The notes: a model not told the origin generated them from the letters alone. A stretch of 64,000 nucleotides of DNA from Chloroflexota bacterium (GCA_016191845.1 JACPVF010000007.1:434001-498000); one strand, 5' to 3'. Shown: positions 34,207-43,857, counted from the stretch's first letter. Translations and numbers: made by a program.

Positions 34207-34978
34207 GAAGGGTTCTCTCCGCGATGGCGGGCAGGATGCTGGCCACATCTTCGAGGATGTTGACATCCGCGCGCACATTCAAATAAGTGGACGTATTGTT
34301 GATGATGATCAGGTGCGCGCCGCGATCCAGGGCCTGGATGGGAAGTCCCGCCACCGGCAAAACTTCCAACGAGGACCCAGCCACCACCATCAGGTCACAT
34401 TGACGGGCTTCGCGCTGGGCCTCGTACCAGGCCGTCTGCGGCAATTGCTCGCCGAACAGGATTACATCGGGCTTGAGCACCGCGCCGCACTGCGGACAGT
34501 GTGGGATGGCGCCCGTCTCAGCAAAGGGTTTTAAATACGGCGCGGACTCGACCTGCTGAAAACATTGTGTGCAGGACAGGGTCCGCATGGAACCGTGCAT
34601 TTCGATCACGCGTTTCGAACCAGCCTTCTGGTGCAGGACGTCGATGTTCTGGGTGATAATCGCCCGCACGCGTCCCGCAGTTTCGAGTTCGGCCAGCGCC
34701 CGGTGAGCGGGGTTGGGTTGGGCATTGAAGATTTGATTGGCCAGTGGGCGGAACCATTGAAAGAAACGTTCGGGCGCGATGCGAAAGGTGCTGAGAGAAG
34801 CCACCTCCAGCGGCTCATCCCGTGACCATAACCCTTTGCCCTCCGAGCGGAAGTCGGGGATACCCGAAGGCGTGGATAACCCTGCCCCGGTCAACACCAC
34901 TGCGCGTTTTGCACCGCGAAACAGGTCGGCTGCAAACTCGATCGCAGATTGGGTCTGACCGGAGAAGGCAACGGTCAT
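34199..34978 (-). CDS. Sirtuin (NAD-dependent protein deacylase)
   Basis: A 259-residue SIR2-family enzyme. It has the NAD-binding VVLTGAGLSTPSGIPDFRS, the TQNIDVLHQKAG segment and the catalytic His in EMHGSMR. Two zinc pairs are present (CTQC and CPQC), and GSSLEVLPVAGLP and INNTSTY shape the ribose site. Removes acyl groups from lysines using NAD. CobB-like in length. The start overlaps the stop of the REC-CpaE gene (ATGA) and the end overlaps the kinase gene, so all three are tightly coupled. That links NAD state to the signalling module, an inference. Confidence 0.95.
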   Translation of the reverse strand: MTVAFSGQTQSAIEFAADLFRGAKRAVVLTGAGLSTPSGIPDFRSEGKGLWSRDEPLEVASLSTFRIAPERFFQWFRPLANQIFNAQPNPAHRALAELETAGRVRAIITQNIDVLHQKAGSKRVIEMHGSMRTLSCTQCFQQVESAPYLKPFAETGAIPHCPQCGAVLKPDVILFGEQLPQTAWYEAQREARQCDLMVVAGSSLEVLPVAGLPIQALDRGAHLIIINNTSTYLNVRADVNILEDVASILPAIAERTLHG

Positions 34979-36138
34979 CGCGCCTGCTCGTGCTCCATGA
35001 CCTGGTCAGCCAGTTTGAAGAACTGCTGGGCGGTGACATTCGTGGGCTGGCATACCACGGCGGGCGTCAACATGCGGGCCGCCTGGAAGAAGAGCTCAGG
35101 AGCGGGTGTGAAGGTAGTGGCGATGGAATGGGCCAGTTTTTCCTGCACCTGCGTCCACGGCATCTGCGACTCGGAGCGGACGCGATTGTTCAAGACGGCG
35201 GTGATCGCCTTACGGTCGATGCCGATGGCAGCGATCTCATCGATCAGGATCTTTGAATTGTGGATGGAATTGGGCACGCCCTCCACCACCAGGATGCGCT
35301 CCGCGCACATCGGCAGAATCCGCTGCACGAAGAGAGGCAACCCCACCCCCAGGTCCAGGACGATGAAGCGGGCCAGTGTCGAGAGACGCGAGACCAACGC
35401 CTCATAATGTGCCACCTGCGAAGTAAGATGCACGTCGCGCGGATTATCGGATGCCGCCAGCAGGTTGATGCCCGAAACATGCGGAATGAGCGCCGCCTGC
35501 ACCTTCTCGCGCGTGACCTCCACGGTTGCTCCTGAAAGGAGATCGTTCAGACGCTTGCCGTCGTTCAAACCAAGGTCAAGGCCAAGGGTGCCGTGACCGG
35601 GCGTCATCTCGGCCAGGATCACATCGGCCTGGGCCCGGCTGGAAAGCGCCGCCGCCAGGTTGGCCGCCACCGATGAAACTCCCAGACCGCCGCGTGCAGC
35701 CAGCACGCCGATCACAAATCCACGGTGTTCCTTATTGGCTTCCGCGTCCCCACCTTCATCCCTCTTCTCGGAGCGAGCCAACAGGGCGCGGACATGCGCC
35801 TGCAGTTCGGAGGGATGAGTGGGCTTGGTGAGGTAATCATCCGCTCCGACCTCGAAGCCGGTCACCTTGTCGTCGAGCTGGGTCTTGGCGGTGAACATCA
35901 AGATGGGAGTGGTGGCGGTGATGGGATTTTTGCGCAGTCGGCGTGTGACCTCATAGCCGTCCATGTCGGGCATCATCACGTCGAGCAGAATCAGGTCAGG
36001 TTTTTCTTCGAATGCTTTGGCCAGGCCTTGCTCCCCATTGGTCGCAGCCACGATGTTGTAGCCCTGACGTTGTAACATCAGCCCCACCAGTCGCAGGGTG
36101 TCCAAATCATCGTCAACGATCAAAATTTTTTCAGCCAT
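34975..36138 (-). CDS. Response-regulator receiver fused to a CpaE/MinD-like ATPase
   Basis: A 387-residue fusion. Residues 1-120 are a REC domain with acidic pocket DDD near 9-11, phosphoacceptor Asp53 (LLDVMMPDMDGYE) and a conserved Lys in LTKPTHPSEL. Residues about 140-385 form a ParA/MinD-type domain like the pilus protein CpaE, starting VIGVLAARGGLGVSSVAANLAAALS. The deviant Walker A lysine positions are replaced (RGGLGVSS), so ATP hydrolysis is doubtful. CpaE proteins position Tad pilus machinery, but no tad/cpa genes are in the window. A promoter TTGCCC-N17-TAGACT lies 22 nt upstream. Confidence 0.88.
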   Translation of the reverse strand: MAEKILIVDDDLDTLRLVGLMLQRQGYNIVAATNGEQGLAKAFEEKPDLILLDVMMPDMDGYEVTRRLRKNPITATTPILMFTAKTQLDDKVTGFEVGADDYLTKPTHPSELQAHVRALLARSEKRDEGGDAEANKEHRGFVIGVLAARGGLGVSSVAANLAAALSSRAQADVILAEMTPGHGTLGLDLGLNDGKRLNDLLSGATVEVTREKVQAALIPHVSGINLLAASDNPRDVHLTSQVAHYEALVSRLSTLARFIVLDLGVGLPLFVQRILPMCAERILVVEGVPNSIHNSKILIDEIAAIGIDRKAITAVLNNRVRSESQMPWTQVQEKLAHSIATTFTPAPELFFQAARMLTPAVVCQPTNVTAQQFFKLADQVMEHEQAR

Positions 36139-36159
36139 GTCGCCTCATTCCTTTAATAA

Positions 36160-36188
36160 AGTCTAGCACAAAGAACCATATTGGGCAA
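36160..36188 (-). promoter_or_regulatory. Promoter of the REC-CpaE/sirtuin/kinase operon
   Basis: Minus strand TTGCCC (36188-36183), 17 nt, TAGACT (36165-36160), then AAAGGA before the ATG at 36138. Confidence 0.6.
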
Positions 36189-36260
36189 GATTATCCAGTT
36201 TTTTACACGAAAATCCCCATTTAAGCAATCAACCTCCGGTTCTCGGAGGTTGACACTGCG

Positions 36261-36938
36261 TCATTTGCCGCGCGGCTCGCGCTGGACGATGCCGCTTTGC
36301 CAGGCGTAGACCGCCACTTGCGTACGGTCAGCCAGATGCAGTTTACTGAGGATGTTACTGACGTGGCCCTTGACGGTGTTCTCGCTGATGACCAGTTTCT
36401 CGGCGATCTGGCTGTTGGTCATGCCGTTGGCAATCAGCTTGAGCACGTCCAGCTCACGGTCGGTCAACTCAGTGAAGAGCGGCTGCTCCTCGGTGTTTTC
36501 GCCGCGGATGTTCTCCAAGACGCGCGCCGCTACACGCGGATGCAGGGTCACCTCTCCTTGCAGGGCACGGTGCAGCACCTCGACCAATTTGTCCATCTTC
36601 ATATCTTTCAGGATGTAGGCAATGGCGCCCGCTTTGAGCGCGGGGAAGATGTGCACATCCTCATGATAGGAAGTCAGCACCACCACCTGGGTGCGCGGAC
36701 TGATCTGCTTGATGCGGCGGGTGGCCTCCACACCGTCCATGCCGGGCATGATCAGATCAAGCAGGACGATGTCGGGGATCAACTCGGTCACCATGCTGAT
36801 AGCCTCCTCGCCCGAAACTGCCTCGCCTACCACATGGAATTCGGGCAGGGTACCGAGGTAGGCGCGAATGCCGTTGCGGACCACTTCGTGGTCGTCCACG
36901 ATCAGGATACTCATGGGGGGTATCATCGGATTGGTCAT
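36261..36938 (-). CDS. NarL/FixJ-family response regulator
   Basis: A 225-residue regulator. The REC domain has LIVDDHEVVRNG, phosphoacceptor Asp61 (IVLLDLIMPGMDG) and AYILKDM. The C-terminal LuxR-type helix-turn-helix is LTDRELDVLKLIANGMTNSQIAEKLVISENTVKGHVSNILSKL. It begins 3 nt after the stop of the large propeller kinase on the same strand and is its obvious partner. No clear ribosome site is seen; starts at 36938, 36926 and 36914 are possible, and 36938 is taken because of the operon spacing. A stem CAACCTCCG / CGGAGGTTG (36230-36252) follows. Confidence 0.92.
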   Translation of the reverse strand: MTNPMIPPMSILIVDDHEVVRNGIRAYLGTLPEFHVVGEAVSGEEAISMVTELIPDIVLLDLIMPGMDGVEATRRIKQISPRTQVVVLTSYHEDVHIFPALKAGAIAYILKDMKMDKLVEVLHRALQGEVTLHPRVAARVLENIRGENTEEQPLFTELTDRELDVLKLIANGMTNSQIAEKLVISENTVKGHVSNILSKLHLADRTQVAVYAWQSGIVQREPRGK

Positions 36939-36940
36939 GG

Positions 36941-39900
36941 TTACATGTTCTCCATCTCTGCCATCTCGGGGATCTTGATCGGGACCTGGATCAGAACCCG
37001 CGTCCCCTGGCCGGGTTCGCTTTGAATCTGCACACTGCCGCGGATGCTGGCCGCCCGCTCGCGGATGGACCGCAGTCCCATGCCGCGAATCTTCTGGTTG
37101 ACGTCGAAGCCGCGTCCATTATCTTCCACCGCCACTTCCAGCAGGATCGGACGGTAGATCAGCGATATGTCCACGCGCGTCGCACCGCTATGACGGGCAA
37201 TGTTCGCCAGTGTCTCCTGAATGATACGATAGATTGCCTGCTCCCTGTCCAGTTCGAGCGGGCGTTCGTTGCGAATGATGAGGTTAACCGGGATGTCGTT
37301 GCGGTTCTCCCATTCGAAAATATATTCGCGCAGGGTGGTGGGCAGTCCCTTCTCCTGCAAGGCGATGGGGTAAATCTCCTGAATCAGGAAGGTCAACTCC
37401 TGGATAACTTCATATACAAGGTTCTCGGCCTCGTTCAAATGCGAGCGGATATTGACCGGGTTAAGCTGGCTGAGGATGCCATTGGCGGTGCCAAGTTGTG
37501 CCAGGGCGGCAAAAGCCTTCTGCTTGGCGCTGTCGTGCAGATCGCGTGCCAGACGGTTGCGTTCTTCCATCACCGCCAGGTCCTTGGTCTGCTCGAAAAG
37601 CTGCATATTCGCCACGGACAAAGAAGCGCGCTGCACCAGGGCCGTGAACAGACGAACGATGTCGTCATTGATGGCACCAGCGCGGATGAACCCTACATTG
37701 AACACACCGATCGTATGAGCATCCACTTTGATGGGCAGGTGCACGAAGGATTGAATCCCTTCCGCCAGGATGGCCTCGCGGATATCAGGACGCAGGTCTT
37801 CGGGCTGGATTTCGGGCACGATGGCCGCTTCACCCGTCTCGAACACCTTCCCGACCATCCCTTCGCCGCGCGCGTAGCGCATCACCGACAGGGTCTTCTC
37901 ACTGAACCCGCGGCTGACTCGCGGCACCGCCAGGGACCTTTCCTCGTCCCAAACGAAGACAGCAGCACGGTCGGCACGCAGACTGTCGGCGGCCACATCC
38001 ACCAGGGTACGGAAGACCTGATTGAAGCTAACCGTACGAAGGATGCGTTCATCGGCATCGTAGAGTGTCTCGATCTCAAGCGTACGCTTTTCGAGATCGC
38101 GGGTGCGCGAACGAACCAGGTCGGCCAGTTCACGGTTGCGGCGCTGGACAGTCTCCATCCTGAAGCGGTATCCGCCTGCGATGGCTACGGCCAGCACGAG
38201 CACGGCCAGCACACGGAACCAGTTCGTCTGCCAGAAGGGCGGCACGACCGTCACCTGGACGCGCAAGGGTGAGTCGCTCCAGATGCCATCGCTGTTCGAA
38301 CCATTCAACAGCAAGGTATACGTGCCACCTGGCAGGTTAGTATAACGTCCGTTGCGACGAGTGCCAATGAAGTTCCAGCTTGTATCGAAGTTTTCGAGCA
38401 TGTAGGCATACTGGTTACGGTTAGGCTGACCGTAAGCCAGGGCGGCAAACTCGAACTCGAAACCGTTCTGCGGCCAGGTGAGGGTGATGGCTCGCGTGTA
38501 TTGGATCTGCTGATCGGTTCGCAAAGGCTGGCCATCCTGGGTGATCGAGGTCAGCGTCACCGAAGGAACATACACACTGTCAGAGATCTGCAACGGGCGG
38601 AAGGAATTGATCCCGTTGATACCGCCAAAGTACATCTCGCCACGCGGGCTGAGGGCGTAGGCGCTCATGTTGAACTCATTGCTCTGCAAGCCGTCACTGG
38701 AGGTGAAGGCGCGGAAGGTTTCGGTCTTGCGGTCGAAACGGGCCAGACCGTTGTTGGTGCTCATCCACAGGTCGCCGGCATCGTCCTCAAGAATGCCGTA
38801 AATGACATTGCTGGGCAGCCCATTCTTCTCTGTGTAATGCATGAAGCTGTCCGTCTCGGGCACATAACGATCCAGGCCGCCGCCGCCCGTACCAACCCAC
38901 AGGATGCCCTCACGATCCTGTAACAGAGAGAAGACGGTATTGTTACTCAGGCTGGAAGGGACCCTGGGATCGTTGTAATAGCTGATGAAGCCCTCGGCAC
39001 GGCTGTTGAATCGGTGCAGACCTCCGCCAAAAGTTCCGATCCAGAGGTGATGGCTCGCATCTTCCAGGATGGACACCACCTGGTTGTCCTCGTTGGCAGG
39101 ATTCGGCTGGAAGTGGATGAAAGTCTCGGTCTGCGGTTCGAACTGATCCAGGCCGCGGCTGGTCCCCGCCCACAGGACGCCATTACTATCTTCGTAGATG
39201 ACGTAGACCGGCAGTCCTGAGAGGCTGAGGTCATCGTCTTTGGTGGAGGGAAAGAAATGCTTGAACTTGTTCGTAGACGGGTCGAGGCGGTCGAGGGAGC
39301 GGGAGGTCCCCACCCATACGAATCCATTCGTATCCGTGAAGACCGAATAGACCTCATCACTGCTGAGGCTGTCTGAGTTTTGCGTGCTATGACGATAATG
39401 AATAAATCGCCCGGTAATAGGGTTGAAACGATCAAGGCCTGCGCCGTAGGTGCCAATCCAGACCATGCCACGCAGGTCCACGTGGATGGGGAAAATCATG
39501 TTGGCCCCCAGACTGCCAAAATCATCCGGGTCATGGCGGAAATAAGTGAAACGGTCCTGCTGGCGGTTGTACTTGTTCAAGCCGCCGCCGTAGGTACCGA
39601 CCCACAACACCCCGCTATTATCCTCGAAGATACACAGGACGGAATCGTTGCTCAGGCTGTTGGTATTGGCGGGCTGGTTACGATAATGCACAAAGCGATC
39701 ATTGCGGATATTGTAAAAATCCAGGCCTTCGTTGGTCCCCACCCACATGCCGCCATTATGGTCGCGGTAAATACTAAGGACCATGTCATCGGCCAGGCTG
39801 TAGGTGACGGCGGGATCGTGCTGGTAGCGCTTGATGGCGCCCGTCACGCGGTCGACACGAGCCAGCCCGCTGCTGGTTCCCACCCACAGGTTGCCGTCCA

Positions 39901-40687
39901 CGTCCTCGGCCAGCGCGGTGATGCGGCTGCTGCCAAGCGTGGCAGGATCACTCGCATCATGCTTGAAGACCCGCATACTGCCGTTCTCGGGGTCGTAACG
40001 GGTAAGACCATCGGTGGTGCCAACCCACACCGCGCCATTGATATCCTCATATAAGGCAGTAACGCGGTCACCGCTCAAGCCGTCGGCCACACCGTAACGG
40101 GAGAAGGTTCCGTCGGCGGGGTTGAATCGGTTCAACCCGCTTTGGGTGCCAACCCATAATACGCCGCGGCTGTCGAACAACAGGGCCGTGACACGGTTGT
40201 CACTCAGGCTGGAGGATTGATTGGGGTCGCGGCGATAGGTGGTGAACTGACTCAGGTGCGGGTCAAAGCGATTGAGTCCACCCTGGCGGGTACCCACCCA
40301 TAGATTACCGTCGCTATCTTCGGCCAGGGCTGTCACCCAGCGATCGCTGATGGCGTGGGGGTTGTCCACGTCGGGGCGGTAGATGGTGAAGGTATAGCCA
40401 TCGTAGCGGTTCAGTCCATCCTGCGTACCAAACCACAGGAAACCCTGCGAGTCCTGCAGGATGACATCGACCGAGTTCTGCGAAAGCCCTTCCTCGATAC
40501 CGATCCGCTCGAAGCGGATCGAGGGATTGTAGCGACTGCTGCGGATGATGGAGGAGGCAACCCCCGCCTGAGGTGTGGCCGTGGGGCTGGGAATGGGGCT
40601 GGGGGTGGGAGTCGGCCCGCCACACGAGACCAGGGCCAGGGTCGTGGCCAGGAACAGGAATAGGAGGGCGAGCGGACGGGCTTTCAT
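36941..40687 (-). CDS. Giant two-component-regulator-propeller histidine kinase (NarX-type transmitter)
   Basis: A 1248-residue one-piece sensor. A lipoprotein-like signal (ALVSC, Cys22) leads to about 650 residues of Reg_prop repeats. Each has the pattern LWVGT..GL.R.D....F..Y, and they should fold into two seven-bladed periplasmic propellers. A Y_Y_Y Ig-like domain follows (near 780-850: FEFAALAYGQPNRNQYAYMLENFD), then a membrane helix (VLAVLVLAVAIAGGYRF). The cytoplasmic half has a GAF domain (about 890-1030), a HisKA_3 helix with His1051 in LARDLHDSAK, and a HATPase domain (DNGRGFD, GMGLRSIRERA). Polymer sensing is typical of such proteins. A leaderless-type TATAAT lies 8 nt before the ATG. 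Confidence 0.93.
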   Translation of the reverse strand: MKARPLALLFLFLATTLALVSCGGPTPTPSPIPSPTATPQAGVASSIIRSSRYNPSIRFERIGIEEGLSQNSVDVILQDSQGFLWFGTQDGLNRYDGYTFTIYRPDVDNPHAISDRWVTALAEDSDGNLWVGTRQGGLNRFDPHLSQFTTYRRDPNQSSSLSDNRVTALLFDSRGVLWVGTQSGLNRFNPADGTFSRYGVADGLSGDRVTALYEDINGAVWVGTTDGLTRYDPENGSMRVFKHDASDPATLGSSRITALAEDVDGNLWVGTSSGLARVDRVTGAIKRYQHDPAVTYSLADDMVLSIYRDHNGGMWVGTNEGLDFYNIRNDRFVHYRNQPANTNSLSNDSVLCIFEDNSGVLWVGTYGGGLNKYNRQQDRFTYFRHDPDDFGSLGANMIFPIHVDLRGMVWIGTYGAGLDRFNPITGRFIHYRHSTQNSDSLSSDEVYSVFTDTNGFVWVGTSRSLDRLDPSTNKFKHFFPSTKDDDLSLSGLPVYVIYEDSNGVLWAGTSRGLDQFEPQTETFIHFQPNPANEDNQVVSILEDASHHLWIGTFGGGLHRFNSRAEGFISYYNDPRVPSSLSNNTVFSLLQDREGILWVGTGGGGLDRYVPETDSFMHYTEKNGLPSNVIYGILEDDAGDLWMSTNNGLARFDRKTETFRAFTSSDGLQSNEFNMSAYALSPRGEMYFGGINGINSFRPLQISDSVYVPSVTLTSITQDGQPLRTDQQIQYTRAITLTWPQNGFEFEFAALAYGQPNRNQYAYMLENFDTSWNFIGTRRNGRYTNLPGGTYTLLLNGSNSDGIWSDSPLRVQVTVVPPFWQTNWFRVLAVLVLAVAIAGGYRFRMETVQRRNRELADLVRSRTRDLEKRTLEIETLYDADERILRTVSFNQVFRTLVDVAADSLRADRAAVFVWDEERSLAVPRVSRGFSEKTLSVMRYARGEGMVGKVFETGEAAIVPEIQPEDLRPDIREAILAEGIQSFVHLPIKVDAHTIGVFNVGFIRAGAINDDIVRLFTALVQRASLSVANMQLFEQTKDLAVMEERNRLARDLHDSAKQKAFAALAQLGTANGILSQLNPVNIRSHLNEAENLVYEVIQELTFLIQEIYPIALQEKGLPTTLREYIFEWENRNDIPVNLIIRNERPLELDREQAIYRIIQETLANIARHSGATRVDISLIYRPILLEVAVEDNGRGFDVNQKIRGMGLRSIRERAASIRGSVQIQSEPGQGTRVLIQVPIKIPEMAEMENM

Positions 40688-40695
40688 TCAGACCA

Positions 40696-40701
40696 ATTAT
40701 A
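40696..40701 (-). promoter_or_regulatory. -10 hexamer of the propeller kinase (probably leaderless)
   Basis: Minus-strand TATAAT, 8 nt before the ATG at 40687; no ribosome site. Confidence 0.5.
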
Positions 40702-41235
40702 TATCCAGGGCGGCAGAAGGATGCAACCCAAGTATATTGCACTTCCCCCCGTACGGACTGGGCAGGGTTTTGGGATTCCTCCCCTCCCCAAGAAGGGTCT
40801 TTGCAGGTGGGATTCCTCCTCCTGAAGAAGGGGGCGGGTAGGCAAACGTGGGCACGGGCAAACCGTCCCGATGGGGGGGGCGAAATGGGCATGCAGGCGC
40901 ATGTCAGGCGCGGACAATGTTCTTATGATTCCAACATCAAACGTACTTGGGTGCGACTCAAACAGGCCTCCCGGAGCAGTTTCTTCTCCTCACATTCTCC
41001 TTAGGAAACGGCCTGGAATGTCCTCCCACAGGGCTACCGAATGACGAGCGGACCAGCCCGGTGGGACCGGCGGAGCGGACGTCAGCACGGGTCGACGAAC
41101 CCGAGCCGGCGTCCCACCCGCAGCTTTTTCCAGCCCCGTTCCGGGCCGCCCCTTTGAGCCGCCACCCTCCACATGGCGAAAGGAGGTTGACAGCGCATAT
41201 CCGTTTCGAGTTCGTTTATGACCCAACCCACCCAC
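40702..41235. other. Long intergenic region upstream of the ABC importer
   Basis: No gene is supported here on either strand; the in-frame extension of the binding-protein frame has no ribosome site before 41236 and an implausible composition. One imperfect direct repeat is visible: GGGATTCCTCC...AAGAAGGG at 40772-40797 and again at 40809-40833. TTGACA occurs at 41188 without a matching -10 at normal distance. The importer promoter and any leader regulator must lie here but cannot be assigned. Confidence 0.5.
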
Positions 41236-41249
41236 AAGGAGAAAGAGAT

Positions 41250-43835
41250 ATGAGATCGAAAGTCCTGTACGCCACCCTCGGTCTGCTGATGATCGCAAGC
41301 ATGATCCTTTCCGCATGCCAGCCTGCAACGCAGACCGCCGCTCCCACCGAGGAGCCCGCCATGACCGAGGCCCCGTCCGCTACGGAGGCCGCAACGGAAG
41401 CCCCTACCCAAGCGCCGAAGACCGACCGCCACGGCGGCTGGCTGGATGAGATCGACGTGTCGGTGATCGCCGGCGACTCCGCCATTTCCCAGCTCAAGGC
41501 TGGAGATATCGACCTGTATTCCTACGGCCTGGCCTCGGACGTGTACCCGGCCATCAAGGAAGCAGGTTTGAAGTATTCACAGTCATACGGCGGCAGCTAC
41601 TCCATCATGTTCAACCCGGCCGCGTTCGACGATACGACCGTCTTGAATCCGTTCTCCAACCGCAAGATCCGCGAAGCGGTCAACTGGCTGGTCGACCGCA
41701 ACTATGTCAACCAGGAGATCTACGCGGGCGGCTCCCTCCCCAAGTTCTTCGCCATCACCACCCAATTGGTGGAATACACCAACCTGATCGACACAGCCCG
41801 CGCCCTCGAGGCCAAGTATGCCTATAACATGGAAAAGGCCAAGCAGGTCATCGCAGATGAAATGACCGGCATGGGCGCCACCCAGGGCGCCGACGGTAAG
41901 TGGCAATACAACGGCAAGCCGGTCAACCTGATCTTCTTGATCCGCTCGGACGGCGACGGCACCCGCAAGCCGATGGGCGATTACGTGGCCAACCAACTCG
42001 AGGCCGTCGGCTTCACGGTGGAACGCGCTTACAAGACCTCCTCCGAAGCGGCCCCCATCTGGCGCGGATCCAAGGCCTCGGAAGGCCTGTGGAATCTGTA
42101 CACCGCCGGCTGGCTGCCCTCCGGCCTGACGCGCGATGAGCGCTCCCAGATCCAGCAGATGTACCTGAACAGCAGTGTCCAGGCGGTGGATCCCTTCATC
42201 TCGAACGTGTCCGATCCCGAGTTCCAGAAGCTGGGCGATGACCTGGCCCAGGGCACCTTCTCCTCGAAGGAAGAACGCGACCAGATGATGGCCCGCGCGC
42301 TCGAACTCTCGCTGGAAGATTCGCTCCAGGTCTTCGTGATCGAGCAGGTGCAATACTCACCCTATAACAACAACGTCCAGGTGACCTATGACCTGGCCGC
42401 AGGCGTGGAAGGTGCGTACGCTGGCCCGTACAACCTGCGCTTCGACGGTCAGGAAGGCGGCACAATGAAGGTCGGTACCGTCGACCTGTTCACCGAACCG
42501 TGGAACACCATCTCCGGCAGCAACTGGGTGTGGGATTCCAACATCATGCGCGCCACCTCCACCGGCGTTGCCAACGTGGTGGGCAGCGGCGGCCTGATGG
42601 GCGACCCGTACACAGGTCTGGCCTGGCCGCAGCGCATCGAAAGTGCCGAACTGACGGTCAAGACCGGCCTGCCGGTCACAAAGAACCTTGACTGGTTCAC
42701 CATGAAGACCGCCGACAGCATCGAGGTCCCCGGTGACACGTGGGTGGACTGGGATGCCAAGACCCAGAAGTTCATCACCGCGGCTGAGAAATACCCCGAT
42801 GGCACCACCGCCAATGTCAAGAGCGTGGTGACCTTCCCTGCCGACCTGTACACCACCGTCAAGTGGCACGACGGCAGCCCCATCTCCGCTGCTGACTTCG
42901 TCATGGCGATCATCGAGACCTTCGACCGCGCCAAGCCCGAAAGCGTCATCTACGATGAATCCTATGTGCCGAGCTTCGAAGCCTTCCTGGCTTCCTTCAA
43001 AGGCTATCGCGTCGTCTCCACCGACCCGTTGGTGATCGAGTCCTACTCGGACGCCTACAACGCCGACGCCGAACTGAACATCCTGCCGCTGTGGCCCAGT
43101 TCCCCCACCGGCCTCTCCGGTGAGAATAGCTGGCAGGTCTTCGCCATTTCGAACCTGGCGGAAGAGAACGGCGAGTTGGCCTACACCTCCGACAAGGCCG
43201 ACACCAACCAGATCGAACAGACCTCCTGGGTGGGTGGACCCAGCCTCGAGATCCTAGCCAAGTACCTCGACCAGGCTGAGAGCGAGACCTATATCCCGTT
43301 CGAGCCGACCCTGGGCCAGTATCTCACCAAAGAAGAAGCCGCCCAGCGCTATGCCAGCCTGAAGAAGTGGTACGAAGCGCACGGTCATTTCTGGATCGGC
43401 ACGGGCCCCTACTACCTCGACAAGGTCTACACCACCGAGAAGTCGCTCGTCCTCAAGCAGTTTGCCGACTCCTCCGATCCGTCGGATGAATGGGCCGTCT
43501 TTAGCGAACCCAAGCTGGCCAGCATCCAACTCGACGGTCCCGCCCAAGTGAGCGGCAGCGCTGAATCCATCTTCGACGTGATGGTGACCTTCAAGGATCA
43601 ACCCTACGCCCAGGCCGACATCAAGCAGGTCAAGTACATCCTGTACGATGCCAGTGGTGCCGTGGTCAAGGTCGGTGAAGCCAGCTTCGTCTCCGATGGC
43701 CAGTATCAGGTAACCCTGGATGCGGCCACCCTGGCGCAGATGCCGACCGGCTCCGCCCGCCTCGAAGTAGCAGTGGTCCCGATCCCTGTGGCCATCCCTG
43801 CCTTCACCTCCATCGACTTCGTCGTCGTCCCATAA
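41250..43835 (+). CDS. Oligopeptide-type ABC substrate-binding lipoprotein, apparently circularly permuted
   Basis: An 861-residue lipoprotein (signal ends LSAC, Cys23; Thr/Pro linker) of the SBP_bac_5 (DppA/OppA) class. The order of family blocks is unusual. Segments normally found late in the fold come first: ISQLKAGDIDLYSYGL near residue 79, then FSNRKIREAVNWLVDRNYV near 135 and YNMEKAKQVIADE. Segments that normally open the protein follow: GGTMKVGT at 403, KWHDGSPISAADF at 538 and GTGPYYLDKV at 717. The last 100 residues resemble an Ig-like domain. AAGGAG stands 8 nt before the ATG. It is the first gene of a five-gene importer operon. The function as a solute receptor is sound; the ligand is unknown. 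Confidence 0.88.
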   Translation: MRSKVLYATLGLLMIASMILSACQPATQTAAPTEEPAMTEAPSATEAATEAPTQAPKTDRHGGWLDEIDVSVIAGDSAISQLKAGDIDLYSYGLASDVYPAIKEAGLKYSQSYGGSYSIMFNPAAFDDTTVLNPFSNRKIREAVNWLVDRNYVNQEIYAGGSLPKFFAITTQLVEYTNLIDTARALEAKYAYNMEKAKQVIADEMTGMGATQGADGKWQYNGKPVNLIFLIRSDGDGTRKPMGDYVANQLEAVGFTVERAYKTSSEAAPIWRGSKASEGLWNLYTAGWLPSGLTRDERSQIQQMYLNSSVQAVDPFISNVSDPEFQKLGDDLAQGTFSSKEERDQMMARALELSLEDSLQVFVIEQVQYSPYNNNVQVTYDLAAGVEGAYAGPYNLRFDGQEGGTMKVGTVDLFTEPWNTISGSNWVWDSNIMRATSTGVANVVGSGGLMGDPYTGLAWPQRIESAELTVKTGLPVTKNLDWFTMKTADSIEVPGDTWVDWDAKTQKFITAAEKYPDGTTANVKSVVTFPADLYTTVKWHDGSPISAADFVMAIIETFDRAKPESVIYDESYVPSFEAFLASFKGYRVVSTDPLVIESYSDAYNADAELNILPLWPSSPTGLSGENSWQVFAISNLAEENGELAYTSDKADTNQIEQTSWVGGPSLEILAKYLDQAESETYIPFEPTLGQYLTKEEAAQRYASLKKWYEAHGHFWIGTGPYYLDKVYTTEKSLVLKQFADSSDPSDEWAVFSEPKLASIQLDGPAQVSGSAESIFDVMVTFKDQPYAQADIKQVKYILYDASGAVVKVGEASFVSDGQYQVTLDAATLAQMPTGSARLEVAVVPIPVAIPAFTSIDFVVVP

Positions 43836-43857
43836 CCTAACGTTTGTTCCATAGATC

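Noticed and set aside
40947-41249. N-terminal extension of the binding protein from 40947
   Set aside because: The lipoprotein signal and AAGGAG site define the start at 41250; the upstream codons are Pro/Arg-rich without signal-peptide character.
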